This document shows positions 1 to 6,652 of a stretch of DNA of 11,200 nucleotides, one piece after another (the stretch's first letter is position 1; each line of letters opens with the position of its first letter). The notes below the pieces were generated by a model, which was not told where the DNA came from, did no database searches, and saw only the letters and a list, made by a program, of their open reading frames with translations. Both the position numbers and the translations under genes were made by a program. Source of the stretch: Acidobacteriaceae bacterium (GTDB taxonomy: Bacteria > Acidobacteriota > Terriglobia > Terriglobales > Acidobacteriaceae); contig DAICZO010000210.1 in the NCBI GenBank assembly GCA_027311125.1, positions 1 to 11,200 of the forward strand, read 5' to 3'.

Positions 1-1
1 C

Positions 2-283
2 AAAGAAGAGGCGATGACGATTCTGCAGGAGTTGACGCAGACGACTCCGACCCACGCACAGGCCCAGTATCAACTCGGCAAGCTGCTGTTGGAGCAGGGC
101 GACACTGCGGGAGCGATTCAACATCTGGAACTGGCGGAGCAGAGTGATCCTGCGCCTGACTATATCCACTACCAACTACAGGCTGCGTACCGCAAAGCGG
201 GGCGTACGGCCGATGCAGACCGCGAGCTTAAGCTTTACCGCGAGATAAAAGCTCATAACAGGGAAGTGACACCAGCGCGCTAG
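2..283 (+). CDS. TPR-repeat protein, C-terminal fragment (5' end outside window)
   Basis: The reading frame is open from the first bases of the window and ends at a TAG at 281-283, so the gene starts upstream. The visible 93 or so residues hold tandem tetratricopeptide repeats. One unit contains A-QYQLGKLLLEQGD-AGAIQHLE, and the next contains IHYQLQAAYRKAGRTADADRELKLY. Both show the small/large pattern W/L-G-Y-A-F-A-P of TPR helix pairs. TPRs are protein-protein docking scaffolds and no catalytic motif is visible. The tail after the last repeat is short and basic. An in-frame ATG at 14 exists but lies inside a repeat with no ribosome binding site, so it is unlikely to be the true start. What the protein binds cannot be told from this fragment. 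The next gene begins 84 bp downstream on the same strand. Confidence 0.75.
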   Translation, partial: KEEAMTILQELTQTTPTHAQAQYQLGKLLLEQGDTAGAIQHLELAEQSDPAPDYIHYQLQAAYRKAGRTADADRELKLYREIKAHNREVTPAR

Positions 284-321
284 TCCAGGCACTATCTGCG
301 ACCAGTTGGCAATATCTTCTG

Positions 322-343
322 GTTGCGCGATGACCTCCGCAAC
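322..343. repeat. Short inverted repeat upstream of the SIS-domain gene
   Basis: GTTGCG at 322-327 and CGCAAC at 338-343 are perfect 6-bp inverted arms separated by 10 bp, ending about 25 bp before the SIS-domain gene. The geometry would suit a dimeric repressor operator, but 6-bp arms can arise by chance and I see no matching promoter. It is listed as a candidate only. Confidence 0.25.
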
Positions 344-367
344 GAGTGAAGTGATGGGTGAGAGAAG

Positions 368-1513
368 ATGATGAATGCTATGAGCGACACACCACAGGCC
401 ACAACCTTTCCTCATGCCATGTTGCGTGAGATCTACGAGCAGCCACAGGCACTCGCCGCAACCATCGAACGGTATCTGCCGGATGGGACGGGGCCGCAAG
501 AGCCATTTGCCAAGCTGCTGGAGATCTTTGGCAAGCGGGAGCGATTGGTGATTGCCGCCAGCGGCTCCAGCCGTCATGCTGGGCTGGCAGGCGAGATCAT
601 GATCGAGGATATGGCTGGCGTTCCGGTGGATGTCGAGTATGCCAGCGAGTACACCTATAGCTCGAGCCACACGCTGCATAATCCTGGCGTGCTGGTGCTG
701 TCCCAGTCGGGAGAGACGGCCGACACGCTCGCAGCGCTGCGTCGAGCGTTGTCGCGTCATCTTGCAACCATTGCGGTTACAAACAAGGCCGATTCTACGA
801 TGGCAAGAGAGGCAGCGATATCGCTGCCCACGCTCGCGGGTGTGGAGAAGGCGATTCCAGCGACCAAAAGCTTTACCACGCAGCTTGCCGTTCTGTATTG
901 CTTCGCGCTGCAGTTGGCCAGATTCCGCAGGACCATGGACGAGCAGGTAGCTGCTGCGAATGCGAAACGCTTGCGTGAGATCCCTGCACTGTTACAGAGT
1001 GCATTGCCGAAGTGGCAGAAGCAGATTGAAGCTCTTGCTCCAGAGCTGATCCACTCGTCCAGCTTTCTTTATCTGGGGCGTGGTGTGCACTATGCGATTG
1101 CCCGTGAAGGAGCTTTGAAGCTGAAAGAGTCAGCCTACATGAACGCTGAAGGCTACCCCACCGGGGAGCTGAAGCATGGGCCAAACGCGCTAGTCAGCAA
1201 GGCTGCCCCGCTCATCATGATTGCGACGGTTGATCGCGATGATCCTGATTCTGTTCTGCGTTACTCCAAAGTGTTGCAGTTGATGAAGGAGATGCGGGCA
1301 CAAGGCGCACTAATCGTTGCACTGGCGAACGAGGGCGACGAAGAAGTCCCTCAGTCCAGCGATGCATGTCTCTCTATACCTGCGACCAGCAATCTGTTGG
1401 CAACGATGCTGGAGGTGGTCCCATTGCAACTGCTCGCGTACAGCATGGCAGTGGCACGCGGTATCAATCCAGACTCGCCGCGCCAGTTAGTCAAGGCGGT
1501 AGTGCAGGAGTAA
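368..1513 (+). CDS. GlmS-like double SIS-domain sugar-phosphate isomerase/deaminase lacking the glutaminase domain
   Basis: The 381-residue protein matches the isomerase half of glucosamine-6-phosphate synthase and has no N-terminal glutamine amidotransferase domain. The first SIS domain (about residues 55-190) has the phosphosugar-binding ASGSS (64-68) and SQSGETADT (112-120). The second (about 225-370) has FLYLGRG and the GELKHGP block. Residues equivalent to the E. coli GlmS isomerase catalytic set appear kept: K251, E254, H270, and K376 five residues from the C-terminus. By family knowledge such proteins interconvert amino-sugar and keto-sugar phosphates, either deaminating glucosamine-6-phosphate or using free ammonia; the substrate here is not known. 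The purine-rich GAGAGAAG at about 361-367 suits the ATG at 368 or 371, while the ATG at 380 is too far away. Cytoplasmic. It may be co-transcribed with the TPR gene. Confidence 0.88.
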   Translation: MMNAMSDTPQATTFPHAMLREIYEQPQALAATIERYLPDGTGPQEPFAKLLEIFGKRERLVIAASGSSRHAGLAGEIMIEDMAGVPVDVEYASEYTYSSSHTLHNPGVLVLSQSGETADTLAALRRALSRHLATIAVTNKADSTMAREAAISLPTLAGVEKAIPATKSFTTQLAVLYCFALQLARFRRTMDEQVAAANAKRLREIPALLQSALPKWQKQIEALAPELIHSSSFLYLGRGVHYAIAREGALKLKESAYMNAEGYPTGELKHGPNALVSKAAPLIMIATVDRDDPDSVLRYSKVLQLMKEMRAQGALIVALANEGDEEVPQSSDACLSIPATSNLLATMLEVVPLQLLAYSMAVARGINPDSPRQLVKAVVQE

Positions 1514-1643
1514 GCGTATGGCAACAGGCGGCTGCTGATGCCTACAGTCAATGTGCCGAATATTCCTGTAGCGTGTGACTTGCTTCTTGTTCCGGCAACC
1601 AGACGTTAGACCACGCGCCCGCGAAGACAAAACTGCTGCATGA

Positions 1644-2360
1644 TCATTCCTTTCCGGATAGCTCGATTGCCCGAGGAAACAAGATGTTGTTTTCGAGATG
1701 GACATGATGATGGGTGAGCGACTCAAACTCCGTGAGCGTCAGGTAGAGAGCGTAATAGGTGGGGCAGGCGCCGTCTGGCAGTTGGTAGTTGTTCGTCAGG
1801 GTGCGAATCTCGGCGAGTGCGCTGCCGACGATGTCGTGCTCGGCCATCATTGCGGCGATAGGATGTGCGACGTTGCCAAAGAAGGCGTAGGGCTTTGACG
1901 TTCCGTTCTGATCCGCCTGCTCCAGATTTACGATGTAAGGAAACAAGACGCGCTCTTCCTTCTCCATGTGGGGCATCATCTCGTCCAGGATTTGCTGCAC
2001 CAGCGACTGAACATGGGCAAGCTCTGGATGCCTGGCTCCATGTCGATTGTGAACCTTGTCGGCCAGAGCGGTGAGTCGCTGCAATTCAGTGCGTGTTGGT
2101 GCATGACACTTGTCCATAATGTAGGTTGCTAATTCTTCCAGTGAAGCTTTCGTCCACGGACTGGTTGGTTGTGGGGTGGTATCGGCTGCTTCGGCGAGTC
2201 GCTCGAGAATCTCCGGCAATGAGATCTGCTGCTCCTCGCAGACCTGTTCCAGCGGCTTTCTTCCACCACAGCAGTAGTCGATTCCAAAGCTCTCAAATAC
2301 TCGCACGGACGATGGCTGTTCTATGGCTAAATCACGAACCTGTTTCACTGCAGTCTGCAT
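1644..2360 (-). CDS. ric: Iron-sulfur cluster repair di-iron protein (RIC/YtfE/ScdA/DnrN family)
   Basis: This 238-residue protein has both parts of the RIC family. The N-terminal ScdA_N domain (about 1-60) has the signature C30-C31-G32-G33. The hemerythrin-like four-helix domain (about 75-232) has candidate di-iron ligands H86, H107 (or H104), H131, E135, H175, H219 and E223 by comparison with E. coli YtfE. Two of them lie in the hallmark segments MPHMEKEERVLFP and HVHLENNILFPR. RIC proteins repair Fe-S clusters damaged by nitric oxide or hydrogen peroxide in the cytoplasm. The length is normal and the gene looks intact. GAGG sits about 8 nt upstream of the ATG, supporting this start. It is divergent from a Crp/Fnr regulator with about 70-185 bp between start codons, a common arrangement for a regulated stress gene. 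It converges with the SIS gene over a 130-bp gap. Confidence 0.95.
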   Translation of the reverse strand: MQTAVKQVRDLAIEQPSSVRVFESFGIDYCCGGRKPLEQVCEEQQISLPEILERLAEAADTTPQPTSPWTKASLEELATYIMDKCHAPTRTELQRLTALADKVHNRHGARHPELAHVQSLVQQILDEMMPHMEKEERVLFPYIVNLEQADQNGTSKPYAFFGNVAHPIAAMMAEHDIVGSALAEIRTLTNNYQLPDGACPTYYALYLTLTEFESLTHHHVHLENNILFPRAIELSGKE

Positions 2361-2514
2361 GTCGATGTCCTCACGACCTACGTTAGCGAACGGTTGATCA
2401 CGACTCAGTGACTTAAGTGCCAGCGACGATCAATGGATCAGAAGTTGTTATGGACCGTGGTATCCGACGCTCATTTTTCCAGCAGAGACCGCTGGGTGTT
2501 GCGGAGGATTCGCT
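2361..2514. promoter_or_regulatory. Divergent control region between ric and the Crp/Fnr gene
   Basis: This stretch must hold the ric promoter and probably the regulator promoter. TTGAT at 2394-2398 is a perfect FNR/DNR half-site, but the partner half (ACTCA at 2403-2407) is poor. TCAC at 2398-2401 and GTGA at 2408-2411 form an inverted pair spaced by 6 bp, which is the reverse order of a Crp site. The 8-bp palindrome ACTTAAGT lies at 2411-2418. None is strong enough to name as an operator. The plus-strand reading frame can be extended upstream to an ATG at 2433, but that has no ribosome binding site and the added residues do not look like the family. Confidence 0.35.
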
Positions 2515-2550
2515 ATGGGTATTTGTCGGCTGCTAGACTGCACAGAATGA
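2515..2550 (+). CDS. Putative 11-codon leader peptide overlapping the regulator start (ATGA)
   Basis: A textbook GGAGG (2503-2507) sits 7 nt before ATG 2515. That frame reads MGICRLLDCTE and then TGA at 2548-2550. The stop overlaps the ATG at 2547 of the Crp/Fnr gene as ATGA, the classic arrangement for translational coupling. The regulator start itself has no Shine-Dalgarno, which fits coupling. The peptide has two cysteines; a sensory role for them would be speculation. Alternatives are that the regulator uses the ATG at 2433 in its own frame, or that a frameshift joins this start to the regulator. Confidence 0.5.
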   Translation: MGICRLLDCTE

Positions 2551-3251
2551 TCACACAACGCATGGATATTGGTGCGGTTTTGCAAAAGACGGCCCTGTTG
2601 TCGAGCCTTAGTCCTGAAGAGATTAAACTGCTGGCGGTACGCACCGTCCGCAAGCGATTTGAGGCAGGTGAGCTGCTTTTTTCTGAAGGAGAGATCTGCC
2701 ATGGCCTGCACATCATTGGATGGGGCAGGGTGCGAATCTTCAAGACGTCGCAGGGCGGCCGAGAGCAGGTGCTGGCAGTCAACAACCCAGGCGAATGTGT
2801 CGCGGAGTTACCCGTCTTTGATGGCGGCACCTACCCGGCCTCTGCGGTGGCGATCGAGCATGCTGAGATCGCCTTCATCTCGCGACGGGATTTTCAAGCG
2901 TTCTGTATGGAGCATCCAGAGGTGGCACTGAAGGTTCTGGCCGTGGTTGGTGGGCGATTGCGGCGACTGGTGGGAATTATCGAAGAGCTATCGTTCACGA
3001 CGATTCGGCAACGGCTGATTGCCGCGCTGGTGCGACTCGCTGAGAGTGAGGGAACGCAGACGAAAAGCGGTATCGAGTTTCAGTTGCCGGCGAGTCATCA
3101 GGAACTGGCCAGCCAGCTTGGCACGGTGCGCGAACTGATCTCGCGAAACCTGATGCGCTTGCAGGCAGAAGGCTTGCTGGAGGTCGATGCGCGACAGATT
3201 GTCGTAAAGAATATCCAAGGGCTTCGTGCCTTGTTGACTACATCGTCCTAG
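2547..3251 (+). CDS. Crp/Fnr-family transcriptional regulator without FNR-type N-terminal cluster cysteines
   Basis: From ATG 2547 the product has 234 residues. A cyclic-nucleotide-binding-like beta-roll (about 10-125) is followed by a long dimerisation helix (about 125-155) and a C-terminal winged helix (about 182-222). The recognition helix reads TVRELISR. R195, E196 and R200 align with CRP R180, E181 and R185, while S199 resembles FNR S212. In the phosphate-binding cassette the usual Arg-Ser pair is replaced by Pro-Ala-Ser (97-99), so cAMP binding is doubtful. The only cysteines are 51, 84 and 120, so an FNR-type 4Fe-4S sensor is unlikely; haem or another ligand is possible. Divergence from ric suggests a nitrosative or redox signal. 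I chose ATG 2547 because it overlaps the leader ORF stop and matches the usual family length. An in-frame ATG at 2433 would add 38 atypical residues. It ends only 11 bp from the convergent polyferredoxin gene. Confidence 0.88.
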   Translation: MITQRMDIGAVLQKTALLSSLSPEEIKLLAVRTVRKRFEAGELLFSEGEICHGLHIIGWGRVRIFKTSQGGREQVLAVNNPGECVAELPVFDGGTYPASAVAIEHAEIAFISRRDFQAFCMEHPEVALKVLAVVGGRLRRLVGIIEELSFTTIRQRLIAALVRLAESEGTQTKSGIEFQLPASHQELASQLGTVRELISRNLMRLQAEGLLEVDARQIVVKNIQGLRALLTTSS

Positions 3252-3262
3252 CGCGATGCGGT

Positions 3263-4393
3263 CTAGTGTTCATACTCGTCAGCGTGCGGAACCATCTGTT
3301 GATAGACATCGCGCGAGATGATGGTCTGCCAGTGTCCAGTTGCCCGAGCCACGCCGATGAGTCCGAAGAAGAGCAGCGCCAGAGCGAGTACGACAGCCCG
3401 TGGCTGCAGGACTCGACTACGCCAGCGAGTGGTGTATGGACTGGTGGTGGTGTCGCTCGCGGTCGATAGCTCGCGCGGAGCGAACGCGAGTTGCAGCGCA
3501 TGGTCTGCGGGGCAAACGGCGACGCACTCCATGCAACTGGTACATTCCAGCGAGCGAATCTGAATCAATTGGTCGACGGGAAGATGTGATTGGCAGGCTT
3601 TGGTGCATTTGCCGCACTCGATGCAGGCTGCGGCGTCGCGGCGGATGCGTATGGGGCTGAGCGTCGAAACGATCCCCATCAGCGCACCGTACGGACAGAG
3701 GAACCGGCACCAGAAGTTTTGAATGATGACCGAAAGCAACATGAGGCTGGCTAGAACCGCAACTCCAATCAGGCCCAGGTTGCGAAAGAAGTTGAGCATC
3801 TTGACGTCGGCGACGATGCCGAACGGTGTGAGCATAAAGCTGTTGAGGGCCGCAGCCGACATGCTTATGACCACAAAAAGAAAGAAGCCCATCAAGAGAT
3901 ATTTGAGGCTGCGCAGGGGCAGATCGAGCCAGCGCGGAATCGTGAGACTGGTGTGGAAGAGCTTGCGTCCGAGCTTCCACAGATACTCCGAGATCGTACC
4001 CACCGGGCACAGCCACGAGCAAAACGCTTTCTTGATGAACAGGCTGGTCAGCAGAAAGACCGCAGCCAGCACCATGGCAGAGGGATGAATCTCCGGTGCC
4101 CGGTGCGTTACCAGAAAGTATTTCAGGTTCATCAAGCCTGCGATGGGGAGCCACCCATCGACGCCCGCTGGCCGCTCCACAAAGGTTGTTCGTCCATGGC
4201 TCTCAAAGAAGCGGACCCACAGCAAAAACTCAACAGCGATCCATGCATTCAGTGCAAGAAACAGACCCTGCACGCTGTGGCGTACTGCTTGCGAGTGGTC
4301 GAGTTGGAGCCTGCGTACGAGACGTTTTCTGGGCGTCTTCCCGAGATATTCCGCTGAGAGAGCAGTAGCCGATGCCTTGGTTGTGGCTTGCAT
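3263..4393 (-). CDS. Membrane-bound 4Fe-4S polyferredoxin (NapH/NosR/YccM-like)
   Basis: This 376-residue membrane protein has about five hydrophobic segments (near 41-60, 105-122, 164-185, 205-226, 333-350). Two family-typical motifs occur at membrane borders: CSWLCPVG (125-132) and CRFLCPYG (229-236). Two complete 4Fe-4S ferredoxin motifs follow, with cysteines 257, 260, 263, 267 and 284, 287, 290, 294. Relatives (NapH, the C-terminal half of NosR, YccM) pass electrons between the quinone pool and periplasmic or cytoplasmic reductases. There is no FMN domain like that of NosR, and the short C-terminal tail after the last membrane segment looks unlike the family core. GGAAGG 4 nt before the ATG supports the start. 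It lies 97 bp after the cupin gene on the same strand, probably one operon, and ends convergently with the regulator. The partner enzyme is unknown. Confidence 0.88.
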   Translation of the reverse strand: MQATTKASATALSAEYLGKTPRKRLVRRLQLDHSQAVRHSVQGLFLALNAWIAVEFLLWVRFFESHGRTTFVERPAGVDGWLPIAGLMNLKYFLVTHRAPEIHPSAMVLAAVFLLTSLFIKKAFCSWLCPVGTISEYLWKLGRKLFHTSLTIPRWLDLPLRSLKYLLMGFFLFVVISMSAAALNSFMLTPFGIVADVKMLNFFRNLGLIGVAVLASLMLLSVIIQNFWCRFLCPYGALMGIVSTLSPIRIRRDAAACIECGKCTKACQSHLPVDQLIQIRSLECTSCMECVAVCPADHALQLAFAPRELSTASDTTTSPYTTRWRSRVLQPRAVVLALALLFFGLIGVARATGHWQTIISRDVYQQMVPHADEYEH

Positions 4394-4490
4394 AGAACCT
4401 TCCAGAACGTGCGATCGTCGTTATGGTCGACTGCAGGTCTGGACAGATCGAAACCTCTCGTCGCGATCCAGAACCATGCAGGGTCGTGAA

Positions 4491-4814
4491 CTACTTTGCT
4501 GCCAACTTGATTTGGACGAGCAGCATACGCATAGGGGACTGCGCAGTGATGGCGTGCAGCAGCAGCGGTGGCATGTAGACGAACGACCCCTGCCTGGCAT
4601 GGACCGTTGTCTCTCCCAGCAGGACGTCAGCCTCTCCTTCGAGGAAGTAGAGGACTGCTGGTGTCGGCGCGGAGTGTGCCGAGAGCGACTCACCTGCGGA
4701 GAAACCTAACAGTGTGATGTTGGCGTACTCGTCCTTTTGAATCACACGGCTGAGGATGCCCTTGGCGGGAAGCTCTAACTCCGTCTGCAGGTCAGCCAGG
4801 AATGCATAGTCCAT
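4491..4814 (-). CDS. Small single-domain cupin protein
   Basis: The 107-residue product has one cupin beta-barrel. Motif 1 is G41-x5-H47, but the second His and the Glu of the usual HxH-x4-E are replaced (S49, A53). The strand LYFLEGEADVLLG follows, and motif 2 keeps P82/P83 and H87. With only two of the four usual metal ligands, metal binding may be weak or use other residues. Such small cupins often bind small molecules or act as sensors or accessory proteins; no substrate can be named. An in-frame ATG two codons upstream (4820) directly abuts AGGAG. The ATG at 4814 lies 6 nt after it and is the better start. It is followed 97 bp later by the polyferredoxin gene on the same strand, suggesting linked function. 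Confidence 0.82.
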   Translation of the reverse strand: MDYAFLADLQTELELPAKGILSRVIQKDEYANITLLGFSAGESLSAHSAPTPAVLYFLEGEADVLLGETTVHARQGSFVYMPPLLLHAITAQSPMRMLLVQIKLAAK

Positions 4815-4856
4815 AACCATCTCCTATGGCACTGGTTGAGTTCAGCACCTGATAGA

Positions 4857-4899
4857 ACAATAGGGCGGCCGGAGATCGCTTGCAGGGACTTTAGTCACA
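4857..4899 (-). promoter_or_regulatory. Candidate Crp-type site and -10 element upstream of the cupin-polyferredoxin pair
   Basis: On the plus strand the site reads AGGGA-CTTTAG-TCACA (4884-4899), with 8 of 10 half-site bases matching TGTGA-N6-TCACA; the TCACA half is perfect. On the minus strand TATTGT (plus 4857-4862) matches the -10 consensus at 4 of 6 bases. Its centre is 32 bp from the site centre, which is the spacing of a class II activated promoter (site at -41.5). That would give a start near 4850, about 35 nt before the cupin ATG. One half-site is degenerate, so this is a candidate only. Confidence 0.4.
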
Positions 4900-4964
4900 G
4901 TCGGAAGATTTGGTGGTAGACCGCTTCGCGACAGAGAGGCCAGCCATCAGCTTGGCGTTGTCGG

Positions 4965-6536
4965 TCAGGTTCCGCAGAATGTCTGGACGACGCGCTGTTC
5001 CGGGCGGGCCGGGGTGGCATACCGTTCGAGATTTGGCCGGTCCTCGTAGGGGTGGGTCACGACATCCAACAACTGCTCAAATGGTTGGAAGTCCTGCTGT
5101 TCCTCAGCAGCCTCCAGTGCCTCCTCGACCCTATGATTGCGCGGGATAAACAGTGGATTGGCCATACGCATCGCGGCGCTCCGCTGCTGTGCAGAGACTG
5201 GCTCCTGTTGCAGGCGTTGGCGCCACTCCGTTGCCCAGGAGTCGTACGCTGCGGGGTCAGTGAACAGGGTGCGCACTTCGCGGTCTGCTTCCGGTGTCGC
5301 AGCGGCATCGCACAGTCGGCGGAAGGTCAGCGTGAAGTCAGCGCGATTGGCGGCCATGCGTCCCAGCAGTGTGTGCGCAAGTTCCGCATCGCCGGGGTGC
5401 TCGGTGGCTAGTCCCAGCTTGCGGCGCAGACCGGCGGTACGGGCTGTCTCGAACTGGGTGCTGAAGGCGGCCAACGCTTCATAGGCAGCGGCCAACGCAG
5501 CCTCTTCGCTGCCTGCTTCCTGCGCCATCACTGGTAGCAGCGATTCGGCCAACCGTGCCAGATTCCAGTGGGCGGCGTGTGGCTGGTTGCTATAGGAGTA
5601 GCGTCCCTGGCGGTCGATGGAGCTGAAGACCATGGCCGGATCGTAGGCTTCCATAAAAGCGCAGGGCCCGTAGTCGATGGTCTCGCCGGAGATCGCAGAG
5701 TTGTCGGTATTCATCACGCCATGCACGAAGCCAAGCAGCATCCATTGGGCGATCAGGCTTGCCTGCCGTGCAATGACGCCATCGAGCAGCGCTCGATACG
5801 GCTGCGGTGCCTGTGCGGCTTCGGGATAGTGCCGCGCGATCGCATAGTCTGCCAAAGTGCGGATGGCCTCGGTGTCGCCCTGTGCGGCGAAGTACTGGAA
5901 GGTGCCCACCCGCAGATGGCTGGCAGCCACACGGGTCAGGATGGCACCGGGCAACTCGGCTTCGCGCAGTACGTACTCTCCGGTGGTAACGGCGGCCAGG
6001 GCCCGCGTGGTGGGCACGCCCAGCGCAGCCATGGCTTCGCTGACCAGATACTCTCGCAGGACCGGACCGAGCGCAGCGCGGCCATCACCGCGGCGAGAGA
6101 AGGGCGTAGGGCCGGAACCCTTTAGTTGGATGTCGTATCGTGCACCGTCAGGGGCGATGACTTCGCCGAGCAGGTTGGTGCGGCCATCGCCGAGTTGAGG
6201 CACAAAATGTCCGAACTGGTGTCCGGCATAGGCGAGCGCGAGAGGTTCAGCACCGGCTGCGATGCGATTGCCAGCGAGGACCTCCACGCCAGTCGTGCTC
6301 GCCAGCGCGTCGGGGTCCAGTCCCAGCCTGCGGGAGAGGTCTGCGTTCACCCGTATCAGGCGCGGCGCTGCTACTGCCGTGGGGTTGAGTCGCGCATAGA
6401 ACCGCTCCGGCAATCGAGCATAGGTATTGTCGAAGCGGAAGCCGATGGGGTCACGGTCTTCGTGCGATGGTGCGGTCTGTCCGCTGGCAGCAGTATCTGG
6501 TGAAGGCATAAGTAATTGGATGCGTGAGCTCAGCAT
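4965..6536 (-). CDS. selO: Protein adenylyltransferase SelO (YdiU/UPF0061 family)
   Basis: This 523-residue pseudokinase-fold protein transfers AMP from ATP to Ser/Thr/Tyr of target proteins, a role tied to redox stress in the characterised bacterial enzymes. Visible family motifs are YAGHQFGHF (103-111), the glycine-rich LGDGRTNLLGE (115-125), K139 in LKGSGPTPFSRRGDGRA, the catalytic-loop-like HGVMNTDN (272-279) with D278, and the metal-binding DYGP (288-291). The C-terminus ends FCGT, with a cysteine where vertebrate SelO has selenocysteine; the codon is TGC, so no Sec is used here. Length is normal. The start is uncertain because neither ATG 6536 nor the in-frame ATG 6509 has a Shine-Dalgarno; conserved sequence begins near residue 30, so both are compatible. 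It lies downstream of trhO on the same strand across 116 bp holding two hairpins. The cupin gene follows after 150 bp. Confidence 0.95.
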   Translation of the reverse strand: MLSSRIQLLMPSPDTAASGQTAPSHEDRDPIGFRFDNTYARLPERFYARLNPTAVAAPRLIRVNADLSRRLGLDPDALASTTGVEVLAGNRIAAGAEPLALAYAGHQFGHFVPQLGDGRTNLLGEVIAPDGARYDIQLKGSGPTPFSRRGDGRAALGPVLREYLVSEAMAALGVPTTRALAAVTTGEYVLREAELPGAILTRVAASHLRVGTFQYFAAQGDTEAIRTLADYAIARHYPEAAQAPQPYRALLDGVIARQASLIAQWMLLGFVHGVMNTDNSAISGETIDYGPCAFMEAYDPAMVFSSIDRQGRYSYSNQPHAAHWNLARLAESLLPVMAQEAGSEEAALAAAYEALAAFSTQFETARTAGLRRKLGLATEHPGDAELAHTLLGRMAANRADFTLTFRRLCDAAATPEADREVRTLFTDPAAYDSWATEWRQRLQQEPVSAQQRSAAMRMANPLFIPRNHRVEEALEAAEEQQDFQPFEQLLDVVTHPYEDRPNLERYATPARPEQRVVQTFCGT

Positions 6537-6556
6537 TCGCTGCTAAAGCAGGGGTT

Positions 6557-6604
6557 TCACTCTTCCCATGGTGCAGGGAGGAGTGAGCTGCTGGCACCGG
6601 CAGC
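6557..6604. other. Two back-to-back hairpins between trhO and selO
   Basis: TCACTCTTCCC (6557-6567) pairs with GGGAGGAGTGA (6576-6586): 11 bp with one G-U on the plus strand (an A-C mismatch on the minus strand) and an 8-nt loop. Immediately adjacent, GCTGCTG (6587-6593) pairs with CGGCAGC (6598-6604) with one wobble and a 4-nt loop. Neither is followed by a U run in the direction of trhO-selO transcription, so this is not a canonical intrinsic terminator. It could be an mRNA processing or stability element, a Rho-type end, or the structured leader of selO. Confidence 0.55.
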
Positions 6605-6652
6605 GTGCGGGCTCTGGTCGCTTGGGTTTCTGTTGCATTGCAGTGCCTTGAT

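Noticed and set aside
1542..1571. CTACAG and CTGTAG arms as a terminator for the SIS gene
   Set aside because: The stem is only 6 bp with an 18-nt loop and no T run follows on either strand.
2394..2407. FNR/DNR box (TTGAT-N4-ATCAA) between ric and the regulator
   Set aside because: Only the first half-site matches; the second half agrees at two of five bases.
2433..2546. N-terminal extension of the Crp/Fnr protein from ATG 2433
   Set aside because: There is no ribosome binding site, the 38 added residues do not resemble the family, and a strong ribosome binding site inside this stretch serves a different frame.
3417..4154. Long minus-strand open frame (about 245 codons) within the polyferredoxin gene
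   Set aside because: It is a shifted-frame shadow of a gene with four intact Fe-S cysteine motifs and has no domain features.
4956..4985. Selenocysteine use at the SelO C-terminus
   Set aside because: The key residue is encoded by TGC and the TGA three codons later is the normal stop. The frame after it soon meets another stop.
5568..6125. Plus-strand open frame opposite selO
   Set aside because: It is antisense to well-conserved SelO motifs, with no ribosome binding site or recognisable domain.
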